This document shows positions 9,273 through 17,963 of a stretch of 64,000 nt of DNA, piece by piece (within the stretch, counting starts at the first letter, position 1; each line of letters opens with the position of its first letter). The position numbers and the translations under genes were made by a program. Under the pieces are notes generated by a model, which ran no database searches, was not told where the DNA came from, and saw only the letters and a program-made list of their open reading frames with translations. The stretch is from an uncultured Spirochaetaceae bacterium. GTDB taxonomy: Bacteria; Spirochaetota; Spirochaetia; Sphaerochaetales; Sphaerochaetaceae. The stretch covers positions 124,001-188,000 of the forward strand of contig CALXMP010000002.1 of NCBI GenBank assembly GCA_944389505.1, read 5' to 3'.

Positions 9273-10577
9273 ATGGGGTACACTACGCAGATGGATGCCG
9301 CAAGACAGGGCATCATCACACCGGAGCTCAGGAAAGTCGCTGAGGATGAGAGAATCGATGAGGAGAGGCTTAGGAAGCTGGTTGCGGAGGGCAAGGTCTG
9401 CATACCTGCGAACAGGAACCACAGGAGCCTGAAGCCCTGCGGCATCGGAAATGCCCTCAGGACGAAGATTAATGTCAATCTCGGCACATCGCGCGACTGC
9501 ATGGACATGGATGCCGAGATGGAGAAGGTCAGGGAAGCTGTCGAGATGGGTGCTGAGTCGATTATGGATCTCAGCTCATTCGGGAAGACAGAGATATTCC
9601 GCAGGAAGCTTACATCGGAATGCTCCGCGGTCATTGGCACCGTTCCAATTTATGATGCCGTCGTTTACTACCATAAAGCATTGAAGAAGATAACATCAGA
9701 TGAGTGGATAGATATCGTGAGGATGCACGCGGAGGACGGTGTTGACTTCATGACAATCCACTGCGGCATAAACAGAAGCACTGCAGAGCGCGTCAAGGCT
9801 GCTGCAAGGCATACGAATATCGTATCGCGCGGCGGTTCGATAATCTTTGCATGGATGATGCTGACAGGGGAGGAGAATCCATTCTATGCCCGTTTTGATG
9901 AGATACTGGATATCTGCCAGAAGCATGATGTCACGCTCAGCCTCGGCGATGCCTGCCGTCCTGGTTCGATTGCCGATGCCGGCGATATCCCACAGATCGA
10001 GGAGCTTGTGACGCTCGGGGAGCTTACAGAGCGCGCATGGAAGAAGAATGTACAGGTGATGATCGAAGGACCGGGCCATATGCCTCTCAATCAGATCAAG
10101 GCAAACATGGAGATTGAGCAGAGTGTATGTAAGGGCGCTCCGTTCTACGTTCTTGGTCCTCTCGTTACAGATATCGCTCCAGGCTATGACCATATAACGG
10201 CAGCGATTGGAGGCGCGATAGCAGCTACGTATGGTGCATCTTTCCTTTGCTATGTGACACCTGCGGAACATCTCCGTCTTCCGACAGTTGAAGATGTCAG
10301 GGAGGGTATCATTGCATCTAAGATCGCAGCTCATGCTGCCGATATAGCAAAGGGCATTCCCGGTGCATCGGACTGGGACTGGAAGATGAGCGAGGCGCGC
10401 CGCGAGCTTGACTGGGAGAGCCAGTTCCGTCTTGCAATCGATTCGGAGAAGGCCAGACGCTACAGGGTGGAATCCACGCCAGAGCACGATGATACATGCA
10501 CAATGTGCGGCAAGATGTGCGCCGTGAGGAATATGAACAAGATCCTCCGCGGCGAGAATGTGGACATTATGGACTGA
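9273..10577 (+). CDS. thiC: phosphomethylpyrimidine synthase ThiC
   Basis: Radical SAM enzyme that rearranges aminoimidazole ribotide to HMP phosphate, the pyrimidine half of thiamine. 434 residues, the short anaerobe-type form. Landmarks: [76 protein letters not shown], and the C-terminal cluster motif CTMCGKMC, a CX2CX3C spacing one residue shorter than the E. coli form. AAGGAGG precedes ATG 9273; a frame extension to 9210 lies between the riboswitch and the SD and is rejected. No other thi gene is in the window. Confidence 0.96.
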   Translation: MGYTTQMDAARQGIITPELRKVAEDERIDEERLRKLVAEGKVCIPANRNHRSLKPCGIGNALRTKINVNLGTSRDCMDMDAEMEKVREAVEMGAESIMDLSSFGKTEIFRRKLTSECSAVIGTVPIYDAVVYYHKALKKITSDEWIDIVRMHAEDGVDFMTIHCGINRSTAERVKAAARHTNIVSRGGSIIFAWMMLTGEENPFYARFDEILDICQKHDVTLSLGDACRPGSIADAGDIPQIEELVTLGELTERAWKKNVQVMIEGPGHMPLNQIKANMEIEQSVCKGAPFYVLGPLVTDIAPGYDHITAAIGGAIAATYGASFLCYVTPAEHLRLPTVEDVREGIIASKIAAHAADIAKGIPGASDWDWKMSEARRELDWESQFRLAIDSEKARRYRVESTPEHDDTCTMCGKMCAVRNMNKILRGENVDIMD

Positions 10578-10583
10578 CAGGTG

Positions 10584-10607
10584 GAGGGGTATCTCCGGAT
10601 ACCCCTC
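10584..10607. terminator. bidirectional hairpin between thiC and the potassium operon
   Basis: Perfect 10-bp stem (GAGGGGTATC / GATACCCCTC) with a TCCG loop, between two convergent genes; it overlaps the stop codon of the minus-strand gene by two bases. No long T run on either side. Confidence 0.7.
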
Positions 10608-11274
10608 AGCTGAATGAGCCCTGGAAGCGGTCAAGGGCCTTGTTGCTTCCTGAAAGGACTATCGTCTCATCCTTCGAGAGGATGGTGTCAGGGCCGATGT
10701 TTCCATTCGCCTTGCCGTCCTTCACAGCAGCTATCAATGAAATGCCATACTTGCTGCGTATTCCGATCTCACCGACGCTCCTTCCATCGAGTGCCTCAGG
10801 GGTCTTCATCTGGAGTATCGAGAACTCATCAGATAGAGGCAGAATATCCTCTGCAAGACTCTCGCAGAGCCTTATAGCCGTCCTCTTTCCGATTTCGATC
10901 TCAGGGAACACGACCTCTGCCCCAAGCTTGTTAAGTATCTTCGCATGATCGACGGTTATTACCTTTGCGATGACCTTCTTCACACCAAGCTCGATGACAT
11001 TCAGCGTCGCAAGGATAGAGTTCTCTATATCCTTTCCGATGCCGATGATAACGGTATCGGCCTCCTGTATGCCTGTCTCCATCAGAGCTTCCATAGACAT
11101 ATCGTTGATGACGAAGATCTCTGCAGCCGTATTCGTCAGCCGTCTGAGCATCACCGGATCCTTATCGATTGCGATGACATCCTTTCCCCTTGCAAGAAGC
11201 TCCTCTGCGACAGCCATACCGAACCTTCCTGTGCCTATTATCCCGAAAAGCTCGTTTCCGTTTTTCTTTCTCAT
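10606..11274 (-). CDS. potassium uptake regulatory subunit KtrA/TrkA
   Basis: Cytoplasmic RCK gating subunit, 222 residues, that binds nucleotides and controls the channel-like partner encoded just upstream. The RCK_N Rossmann motif FGIIGTGRFGMAVAEELLARG is at residues 10-30, with the acidic end of strand 2 (VIAIDKD) and VIIGIGKDIENSILATLNVIELG; an RCK_C domain follows from about residue 145 (FSILQMKTPEALDGRSVGEIGIRSKYG). Single-RCK length fits KtrA. The start is four bases after the KtrB stop, so the two are cotranscribed. Confidence 0.92.
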   Translation of the reverse strand: MRKKNGNELFGIIGTGRFGMAVAEELLARGKDVIAIDKDPVMLRRLTNTAAEIFVINDMSMEALMETGIQEADTVIIGIGKDIENSILATLNVIELGVKKVIAKVITVDHAKILNKLGAEVVFPEIEIGKRTAIRLCESLAEDILPLSDEFSILQMKTPEALDGRSVGEIGIRSKYGISLIAAVKDGKANGNIGPDTILSKDETIVLSGSNKALDRFQGSFS

Positions 11275-11278
11275 CTGA

Positions 11279-12571
11279 TTATCCTATAAGTATATTCTCC
11301 TCGATGTATCTCACTGGGTCCTCCATGCGCCTTGCGAATGATGCGATGATTGTCATCACTCCGACGCGCCCGAGATACATAAGGGCTATTATGACTATCT
11401 TGCTGCCGATGGTGAGATCCGGGGTTATGCCCAGGGTAAGACCAACGGTCGCAAATGCGCTTACCGCTTCAAAGAGCAATGTCTCAAGATCAGCCTCAGG
11501 CTGGAAGACCGTGAGCAGCATGAGTGCTATGGCAAGGACTGTTATCGCTATGACGATGACGAAGAATGCCTTCATGATGCTGTCTTCCCCGATCTCCCTG
11601 CCGAATGCCCTCGGCCTTCTTCCAAGAAGCAGTGAGAACGATGCGAGTATTGCTGCGAATGCCGATGTCGTCTTTATTCCTCCGCCCGTTCCTCCGGGGG
11701 ATGCTCCTATGAACATGAGGATCACGGAGATCAGGATTGCTGCATGGGACATCGAGGCCTGGTCGAATGAGAAGAAGCCAGCTGTCCTTGTCGTAACCGA
11801 CTGGAAGAATGCGTTCTTCCAGTCTATGCCATCGATAGTGAGCTTGAAGAGCACCGTTCCTGCTATTATCAGGAAGAGCGTCGATACAACTACAATCTTC
11901 GTATGCAGCATGATCCTCGTCTTCTTCCTTATACTTCCCGCAATGTTCCCGCAGAGGAGGAATCCTATACCTCCCGTGATGATAAGAAGCGCAATCGTAA
12001 TAAGCACGACAGGGTCATCATTCCAGGGGATCATGCTCGTAGAGAAGAGATCGAAACCTGCATTGTTGAAAGCGGAGACAGAGTGGAAGAGCGAGAGATA
12101 CAGCGCCCTTGCCAGATCGTATTCCCGGGAGAACGATGTGAAGAGCAGCACAGCACCTAAAAGCTCCGATGCGATCGTGACAGTCAGTGCTGTCCTGAGA
12201 AGCCTTCCTGTGTTGATCTTATGATCAGCTCCGAAGGAATCCCTCAGCAGGTTGCCCAAGAAGAAGTCGATCCTTCCGTTTGCAATCCAGATGAAGAATA
12301 CGGCAAGAACGGCATAGCCAAGCCCTCCTGCCTGTATAAGGAGCATCAGTACAGTGCTTCCGAATGTGCTGAGCGTCTGGGAGATATCGAGCGGGGTCAG
12401 CCCTGTGACGCATACGGCCGATGTCGATATGAACAGAGCATCGATCAGGCTTATATCCACCCCGTCCTGATGCGATGCAGGCAGCATGAGGAGCACCGTC
12501 CCTGCTGCTATTATCATCATGAACCCGATAGCAAGGGTAAGGCCCGGTCTGGGCTTTCTTCTGCGTATCAT
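11279..12571 (-). CDS. potassium uptake channel subunit KtrB/TrkH
   Basis: Membrane pore of a Ktr/Trk K+ uptake system, 430 residues. Four selectivity-filter-like loops are visible: TSAVCVTGLTP (about residue 50), SAFNNAGFD (about 166), TTRTAGF (about 275) and VSAFATVGLTLG (about 370). The SF glycines are all present. It heads the operon with the RCK subunit. No Shine-Dalgarno precedes ATG 12571, but TAGACT sits exactly six bases before it, suggesting a leaderless mRNA. Confidence 0.92.
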   Translation of the reverse strand: MIRRRKPRPGLTLAIGFMMIIAAGTVLLMLPASHQDGVDISLIDALFISTSAVCVTGLTPLDISQTLSTFGSTVLMLLIQAGGLGYAVLAVFFIWIANGRIDFFLGNLLRDSFGADHKINTGRLLRTALTVTIASELLGAVLLFTSFSREYDLARALYLSLFHSVSAFNNAGFDLFSTSMIPWNDDPVVLITIALLIITGGIGFLLCGNIAGSIRKKTRIMLHTKIVVVSTLFLIIAGTVLFKLTIDGIDWKNAFFQSVTTRTAGFFSFDQASMSHAAILISVILMFIGASPGGTGGGIKTTSAFAAILASFSLLLGRRPRAFGREIGEDSIMKAFFVIVIAITVLAIALMLLTVFQPEADLETLLFEAVSAFATVGLTLGITPDLTIGSKIVIIALMYLGRVGVMTIIASFARRMEDPVRYIEENILIG

Positions 12572-12577
12572 GCCAGC

Positions 12578-12583
12578 AGTCTA
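12578..12583 (-). promoter_or_regulatory. -10 box six bases before ktrB ATG (leaderless type)
   Basis: On the minus strand TAGACT, six bases (GCTGGC), then the ATG. The predicted RNA start coincides with the A of the start codon. No convincing -35. Confidence 0.4.
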
Positions 12584-12704
12584 GCGCACTACGATGGTAA
12601 TTGATAGGCGTTTCCAGCGCTTATTTCCGCTTAATTTCGCTATAAAATACCCACTTTTCTGGAAGCTGTGTAGTTTTTTCTGCATATTCAGGCGTCCGAT
12701 GTAG

Positions 12705-12727
12705 TATAATCAGTCCATAACAAGGAG
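12705..12727 (+). promoter_or_regulatory. -10 box and SD of the cytidylate-kinase-like gene
   Basis: TATAAT at 12705-12710, and AAGGAGG at about 12721-12728 before ATG 12737. A -35 of the form TGCATA with an 18-base spacer is weak. Confidence 0.5.
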
Positions 12728-12736
12728 GAAGCAGCT

Positions 12737-13336
12737 ATGAAGATAATAACAATCGGACGCGAATTCGGAAGCGGGGGAAGAGAGCTCGGGCGCAGATTGG
12801 CGGACTATCTCCAGATTGCCTACTATGACAAGGAGATCATCACGGAAATAGCCAAGCGCACAAAGCTTTCCGAGGAATATGTCCACAATGTAGTAGAGCA
12901 TCATCCATATCCGCTTCTACCTATAACTATCGGCAGAAGCTTCAATCCGATGGGCAATCCTATGTTCCAGATAACCCAGACTGTATATGCGGAGCAGACC
13001 AAGATCCTCAAGGAGATGGGCGAGCAGTCGGACTGCGTTATAGTAGGACGCTGTGCCGATTACATCCTCAGGGATGACAAGCCGTTCAGGATATTCGTCT
13101 ATGCGGATATGGAATCAAGGATCAGGAGATGCCAGGCAAGAGCGCCGGAGGGTGAGAATCTCACCGACAAGGAGATGAAGCAGAAGATACAGGCAATCGA
13201 TAAGGGCAGGGCGAAGTACTACGAGTTCTACACCGGCCTGAAGTGGGGCGATAAAGCCAACTACGACTTCTGCATCAACACTGCCAATCTGGATATCAAG
13301 GAAGCGGTGCCCCATATCGCGCACCTCTTCGACTGA
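12737..13336 (+). CDS. cytidylate kinase-like family protein
   Basis: A 199-residue P-loop kinase relative of the cytidylate-kinase-like group that is common in anaerobes. It opens with ITIGREFGSGGRELGRRLADYL, where the phosphate loop GREFGSGGRELG replaces the usual GPSGSGKS, then YYDKEIITEIAKRTKL, CVIVGRCADYILRDD and YADMESRIRRC with the lid arginines. The true substrate of this group is uncertain. Good SD and -10. A hairpin after the stop is shared with the convergent MATE gene. Confidence 0.85.
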   Translation: MKIITIGREFGSGGRELGRRLADYLQIAYYDKEIITEIAKRTKLSEEYVHNVVEHHPYPLLPITIGRSFNPMGNPMFQITQTVYAEQTKILKEMGEQSDCVIVGRCADYILRDDKPFRIFVYADMESRIRRCQARAPEGENLTDKEMKQKIQAIDKGRAKYYEFYTGLKWGDKANYDFCINTANLDIKEAVPHIAHLFD

Positions 13337-13340
13337 TCTA

Positions 13341-13363
13341 TCAGGCGGATTTTTTCCGCCTGA
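13341..13363. terminator. bidirectional terminator inside the MATE gene end
   Basis: TCAGGCGG and CCGCCTGA form an 8-bp stem around a loop with six Ts. The stem contains the stop codon of the minus-strand MATE gene and lies four bases beyond the stop of the plus-strand kinase-like gene. Confidence 0.65.
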
Positions 13364-14678
13364 GATAAAAGTAGTATCCAAGGTTTATGAGTATTCCGAA
13401 GACAGTCGCCAGCGGGGCGGCTGTTCCTATCATCGTAAGGCTCGGATCTGGCTGTATAGACATAATATATGCAACAGGAAGCCTTACAAGGAATGTCTGG
13501 AGCATCGACTGAGCCATCACAAAGAGCGTCATTCCATGGCCGCTGAAGTATCCCATGAATGAGAAGAGGATGCTTGTGACGATCGCTTCAGGGGCAAATC
13601 CCCTGAGATACTCCGCAGAGCGTGCTATAACGCCCTCGTTTGTAGCGAATATGTGGGAGAGTCCTATGCCGTTGAAGTAGGCAAGAAGGAACATCACAAC
13701 ACCTACTGTGATACCGATTACCATTCCCGTATACATCGTCCTTCTGGCTCTGTCCTCGCGTCCTGCGCCGACATTCTGCGCAATGAAGGATGACAGCGAC
13801 TGCATCAGCGATGAGGGGATGAGCATGACGAATGTCGTTATCTTGTTCGCAACTCCGTATCCGCTTGAAGCCTCGAGTCCGATGTTGTTTATGAATGCGA
13901 TAAGCGCTAGGAATGAGATCTGCGTCATCAGCTCCTGAAGCGCTATCGGAGAGCCTATGCGGAGGAAGGAGAACATCTCCTTTGAGAATCTTATGTCGCT
14001 CCTTCTTATCGTGAACGGCAGCTTCTGCTTTCTGAGTATGATCAGGGAAAGGATCACGGATATCACCTGAGCACCCACGGTTGCCGCAGCAGCACCGCGC
14101 TCATCCATATGGAATATCGCGATAAGCGTATAATCCCCGATTATGTTCGCAACGCATGCGATTGAGACGAATATCAATGGAAGCTTCGAGTTGCCGATGC
14201 CCCTGAGGATGCAGCTTATGAGGTTGTAGGCGATGATGAATATGATACCGCCCCCGCATATCCTTACATATGCGACCGTGTTGGCAAGAGCCTCTTCTGG
14301 GGCCTTCATAAGACGGGCAATCGGCTCTGCGAATGCTATCAGGACGAAGGTGAGGATTACACCTGTAATCAGGAAGAAGAGTATTGCGCTTCCGATTGTC
14401 TTCCCGGCTCTCTCTGTGTTCTTGCTTCCTATGAATGTTCCGAGGAGGACTGTGATGCCTGTTGCGAGGCCTGTTATCACAAAGGTCACGAGATTGATGA
14501 TGCTGCTTCCCGTCGATACCCCTGAAAGACCTTCAGTCGTACCGAACCATCCTACCATCAGCACATCTACAGCTCCATATGCTGCCTGGAGCACAAGGGA
14601 GCCGAGGATCGGTATCATGAACTTTATGAGCTTTCCTGTAATCCGCCCTTCGGTGAAATCAGAGACTGTATTTTCCAT
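13341..14678 (-). CDS. MATE family efflux transporter (second)
   Basis: A 445-residue MATE antiporter, distinct from the one at 6.5 kb. It begins TEGRITGKLIKFMIPILGSLVLQAAYGAVDVLMVGWFG and has the family's ISCILRGIGNSKLPL at the end of the first lobe and a second lobe starting near residue 230. The last residues RRKKSA are encoded by the terminator hairpin itself. It is transcribed divergently from a Crp-like regulator 58 bases away, which may control it. TATTAT stands seven bases before its ATG and no Shine-Dalgarno is seen. Confidence 0.9.
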   Translation of the reverse strand: MENTVSDFTEGRITGKLIKFMIPILGSLVLQAAYGAVDVLMVGWFGTTEGLSGVSTGSSIINLVTFVITGLATGITVLLGTFIGSKNTERAGKTIGSAILFFLITGVILTFVLIAFAEPIARLMKAPEEALANTVAYVRICGGGIIFIIAYNLISCILRGIGNSKLPLIFVSIACVANIIGDYTLIAIFHMDERGAAAATVGAQVISVILSLIILRKQKLPFTIRRSDIRFSKEMFSFLRIGSPIALQELMTQISFLALIAFINNIGLEASSGYGVANKITTFVMLIPSSLMQSLSSFIAQNVGAGREDRARRTMYTGMVIGITVGVVMFLLAYFNGIGLSHIFATNEGVIARSAEYLRGFAPEAIVTSILFSFMGYFSGHGMTLFVMAQSMLQTFLVRLPVAYIMSIQPDPSLTMIGTAAPLATVFGILINLGYYFYLRRKKSA

Positions 14679-14685
14679 GAGAGCG

Positions 14686-14691
14686 ATAATA
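14686..14691 (-). promoter_or_regulatory. -10 box seven bases before the second MATE ATG
   Basis: On the minus strand TATTAT, seven bases, then ATG. Leaderless-type spacing; no clear -35. Confidence 0.4.
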
Positions 14692-14736
14692 CAGCATGGA
14701 GTGGATTTAATCTGAGATATATGTCACACTGATTGC

Positions 14737-15357
14737 ATGAGGATGATTTCAGGAAAGAAGGCTGCGGAGCTCAGTGCAATGTATCCATCCTCCGCATTCT
14801 TCTCAGATCCGTCGATACATATGGAGTATGCCTCCTGGAAGAAGGGTGAGATTCTTGTTTCTGCTTTTGATATGCCCAAGTACCTTATCTTTCTCTTCTC
14901 AGGTACTGTGAAGATCTCTGCATACAGGGATGATGGAAGCGAGTTCGTGCTTCCTACAGAGGAGAATATCGTTATCGGGGATATACAGCTGATGACGGGA
15001 AAACCCTCACCGTTCTACGCTGAGGCTGTGACGGATCTGGCCTGCGGCATTGTGGATATCGAACGCTATGGAGAAAGGCTGAAGAACGATGTGATGTTCC
15101 TCCGGGGAACGCTCTCGATGATGTCTGAGCGCATGGAGATGATGCTCCGACCGGGAATCGATCCTGAATCTGCGGAGGAGAGGGTTCTTTCGTATATCGG
15201 GAATATCTGCAGGGGAAGGATGGAGAACATAACCCATGCATCCCAGGCTCTCCACCTCTCAAGGCGCCATGTGCACCGTATTCTCTCATCCCTTGTGGAC
15301 AGGGGACTCATCCTCCACGATGAGTATGGGATATACAGGTTCCCTGATTCCATATGA
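14737..15357 (+). CDS. Crp/Fnr family transcription regulator (YeiL-like)
   Basis: A 206-residue cyclic-nucleotide-fold regulator. The beta-roll spans about residues 25-115 (YASWKKGEILVSAFDMPKYLIFLFSGTVKISAYRDDGSEFVLP), a dimerisation helix follows (LRGTLSMMSERMEMML), and a winged helix-turn-helix lies at the end (ITHASQALHLSRRHVHRILSSLVDRGLI). No cysteine cluster of the Fnr type is seen, and the effector is unknown. Its position, divergent from the MATE pump, suggests local control. No SD; ATG 14737 gives the family length. Confidence 0.85.
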   Translation: MRMISGKKAAELSAMYPSSAFFSDPSIHMEYASWKKGEILVSAFDMPKYLIFLFSGTVKISAYRDDGSEFVLPTEENIVIGDIQLMTGKPSPFYAEAVTDLACGIVDIERYGERLKNDVMFLRGTLSMMSERMEMMLRPGIDPESAEERVLSYIGNICRGRMENITHASQALHLSRRHVHRILSSLVDRGLILHDEYGIYRFPDSI

Positions 15358-15363
15358 TACAAT
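15358..15363 (+). promoter_or_regulatory. -10 box six bases before the serine hydrolase ATG
   Basis: TACAAT overlapping the end of the Crp-like gene, then six bases, then ATG 15370. No SD is present. The -35 region is poor. Confidence 0.4.
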
Positions 15364-15369
15364 CTCTCC

Positions 15370-16821
15370 ATGATTGAGAAAGTACGCCCTGAGGATATCG
15401 GTATATCCCCGAATGCGATCACAAAGGCCCTCGATGATATAGACAGAAAGAAGGTTCCGATCCACAGCCTTCTTATGATGCGCCATGGAAAGATATTCCT
15501 AGAGGCATACTGGGCTCCATGGACGGCGGATAAGCTCCATAGGCTATATTCGATTACGAAGAGCTTTACGGCGCTTCTTATAGGATGCCTTGAGGAAGAG
15601 GGCAAGCTCTCGCTCGATGACAGGATTGTTGATTACTTCCCTGAATACTGTCCTGAAGATATCCATCCTTATCTTGCATCGCTCACAATCCGTGACATGC
15701 TGATGATGCGTACATGCCATCGCACAGCGACCTATAAGATGGGCAGAACCAGGTGTGTCTCATCCTGGAGGACCGATTGGGTTAAATCATTCTTCGATAC
15801 ATCGCCTGACCATGCCCCAGGAACTCTGTTCATGTATGATACCTCATCATCCCATGTGCTAGCATGCCTTGTGGAGAGGCTTTCAGGAATAGATTATATG
15901 TCCTATCTGAGATCAAGGCTTAAGAGCATCTCCGATATCTCTGATGACAGCTATATCCTCCACGATCCAGAAGGGAATCCATGCGGCGGCAGCGGGGTAA
16001 TGATGAGGCCTTCCGATCTGGTGAGGATAGCATGGCATGTTCATTCAAGAGGCCCAGGTCTTCCATCTCCATCATTCATGCAGGATGCTCTCTCACCGCT
16101 TTCAGCGAGCAATCCCGGCCTTGGAGGAGATGATGCTGACGAGAGGGCAGGGTATGGATACTTCTTCTGGATGATGAGCCATGGTTCTGCTGCAATGTAT
16201 GGAATGGGAGGGCAGTATGCAATCCTCATTCCTTCTAAGGATATGGTGGTGGTGACAACTGCAGATACCCAGCCCTTGAAGGAGGGTAATGAGATTATCC
16301 GCCGCGCAATCTGGGATATCGTAGAAAGTGCATCGGATAAAGCAGTCGGCAGAGATGATGCATCGTACCAGGCACTTCAGAGAAAACTGCAATCTCTTTC
16401 TGTTCCAATACTTGCATCTGCGGTAAGGTCAAAGCTATCAGGACCGCATGAATTTAAAATCAAGGATAATAGTACCGGATTCGAAATGATAACTTATGAT
16501 TTTAATAAGGATTATGTAGACATAATGCTGAAATACAGAGACAGTGAATATGCGTTCCGGGCAGGCGACGGGTATCTGGAGAAGAGTGATTTTCCCGTTT
16601 CGAAATCCACTCCCTGCTATGCATCCTCGGCATGGCTTTCCGATGGTACTTTCTCGGTTCTTGCTTATCTTTCCGGTCCGGAGATGGGGACGATAAGCAT
16701 CCAGTCAGCGTTCTCAGAGAATGCCGTTACAGTGCTCATGCACCTATATGGCGAGGTGAGCTTCACAGGATTCGAGGGAGTGTTTACGGGTATTGAACAA
16801 GGAAGTTCTTCTGGGGTATGA
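15370..16821 (+). CDS. beta-lactamase-fold serine hydrolase
   Basis: A 483-residue protein of the beta-lactamase/penicillin-binding-protein-C fold (EstB type), probably an esterase or amidohydrolase. The SxxK motif is SITK (about residue 62), the second motif is YDTSSSHVL (YDT in place of YxN, about 156), and HGSAAMYGMGGQYAILIPSKDMVVV supplies the third. There is no signal peptide, so it should act in the cytoplasm, unlike true beta-lactamases. The C-terminal 150 residues form an extra beta-rich domain. The end overlaps no other chosen start; rpoZ begins 28 bases later. Confidence 0.85.
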   Translation: MIEKVRPEDIGISPNAITKALDDIDRKKVPIHSLLMMRHGKIFLEAYWAPWTADKLHRLYSITKSFTALLIGCLEEEGKLSLDDRIVDYFPEYCPEDIHPYLASLTIRDMLMMRTCHRTATYKMGRTRCVSSWRTDWVKSFFDTSPDHAPGTLFMYDTSSSHVLACLVERLSGIDYMSYLRSRLKSISDISDDSYILHDPEGNPCGGSGVMMRPSDLVRIAWHVHSRGPGLPSPSFMQDALSPLSASNPGLGGDDADERAGYGYFFWMMSHGSAAMYGMGGQYAILIPSKDMVVVTTADTQPLKEGNEIIRRAIWDIVESASDKAVGRDDASYQALQRKLQSLSVPILASAVRSKLSGPHEFKIKDNSTGFEMITYDFNKDYVDIMLKYRDSEYAFRAGDGYLEKSDFPVSKSTPCYASSAWLSDGTFSVLAYLSGPEMGTISIQSAFSENAVTVLMHLYGEVSFTGFEGVFTGIEQGSSSGV

Positions 16822-16849
16822 TGATAAGGCTGTAAATAAGGAGAATGAA

Positions 16850-17056
16850 GTGATACCGCTTAATGAACTGATCGACAAGCAGGGCAATGTCTACGAGATG
16901 ACATGTGTCGCTATCAAGGAAGCGAATATCTATGCCGCGACCGATAAGGGCCGCGATATCGAGGCTGCAGGCGAGAAGGTGGTATCAGTCGTGCTTGATC
17001 GCGCCCTCAACGATGAAATCGAGTACACAGAGAGCCCCGAAGACGACGAGGAATAA
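16850..17056 (+). CDS. rpoZ: RNA polymerase omega subunit
   Basis: A 68-residue protein resembling spirochaetal omega: IPLNELIDKQGNVYEMTCVAIKEAN with the NxYE helix that contacts the beta' tail, then EKVVSVVLDRALNDEIEY and an acidic tail. GTG 16850 is chosen because AAGGAG precedes it by six bases; the longer frame from 16793 would start inside the hydrolase gene without an SD. It is followed with overlap by miaA, a neighbour also seen in Treponema. Small size and low conservation leave some doubt. Confidence 0.8.
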   Translation: MIPLNELIDKQGNVYEMTCVAIKEANIYAATDKGRDIEAAGEKVVSVVLDRALNDEIEYTESPEDDEE

Positions 17057-17963
17057 GGCTGTTGTCCTTACCGGTCCGACTGCAGTCGGCAAGACTGCCC
17101 TGACCGAGAGCTTTTTCAGCAATGGCTTCGAGATAATCAATGCTGATTCTGTCCAGATCTACAGAGGGCTGGATATCGGATCGGCAAAACCCGACAGGGA
17201 TCTTCAGAGAAGGATCCCTCATCATCTTATCGATATAAGGGATCCCTGGGAGGAGTACTCTTCCGGGGATTTCGTCAAGGATGCCCTCTCTGCGATGGAA
17301 GGAATCTGGGATCGTGGGAATATACCACTGGTGACAGGTGGTACGATGTACTACATAAAGCACCTTGTATATGGTCCGCCGCAGACTCCCGAGGCCGATA
17401 TGTCCATACGCGCAGAGGTCATTGAAGAGTGCCATGCTAAGGGCAGTGAGTGGGCCTACAGCTATCTTGCATCTATTGATCCTATATCCGCAGGGCGTAT
17501 AAACAGAAATGATATATATCGCATAACGCGTGCAATCGAGGTTTACAGGGCTATAGGCAGGCCTCTCTCCTCATTTCCTCTCAGCACCTCTCCACGGGAG
17601 GATATCCTTTTCGCCCTCATTGGCCTTTCAAGGGACAGAAGTGTTCTTTCCCGCCGTATAGAGCAGAGGGCAGTGCAGATGTTCGATGAAGGTCTTTATG
17701 ATGAGGTGAGAGCCCTGATTGATTCGGGCGCTGATAGATCCTGGCCTGGAATGGAGGGGATAGGATACAGGGAGTTTTTCGATGCTGCAGAGGATGGAGA
17801 GTCGTCCGTCCATGATATCTGCGACAGCATAATCCGTGACTCAAAGCGCTATGCGAAGCGGCAGATCACATTTCTTTCATCCATGAAGGAATTCTCCATC
17901 TTCTCCCCGGAGGATGAGGATGGAGTCAGATCATTCCTTCTGGATAATGGCATCAGAGTGTAG
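17013..17963 (+). CDS. miaA: tRNA dimethylallyltransferase
   Basis: Transfers a dimethylallyl group to A37 of tRNAs reading UNN codons. Walker A GPTAVGKT, the DSVQIYRGLDIGSAKP pocket, PHHLIDIRDPWEEYSSGDF, GGTMYYIKHLVYG and the GxGYREF-like GMEGIGYREFFDA with KRYAKRQITFL at the end are all present; 316 residues is normal. The only ATG close before the P-loop is 17013, inside rpoZ and without a clear SD, so the start is uncertain. The 3' end overlaps the convergent membrane-protein gene by 11 bases. Confidence 0.93.
   Translation: MKSSTQRAPKTTRNKAVVLTGPTAVGKTALTESFFSNGFEIINADSVQIYRGLDIGSAKPDRDLQRRIPHHLIDIRDPWEEYSSGDFVKDALSAMEGIWDRGNIPLVTGGTMYYIKHLVYGPPQTPEADMSIRAEVIEECHAKGSEWAYSYLASIDPISAGRINRNDIYRITRAIEVYRAIGRPLSSFPLSTSPREDILFALIGLSRDRSVLSRRIEQRAVQMFDEGLYDEVRALIDSGADRSWPGMEGIGYREFFDAAEDGESSVHDICDSIIRDSKRYAKRQITFLSSMKEFSIFSPEDEDGVRSFLLDNGIRV

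Noticed and set aside
14721-14730. TGTCACAC as half of a Crp-type operator between MATE and the Crp-like gene
   Set aside because: Only one half-site resembles TCACA; no symmetric partner at the right spacing.
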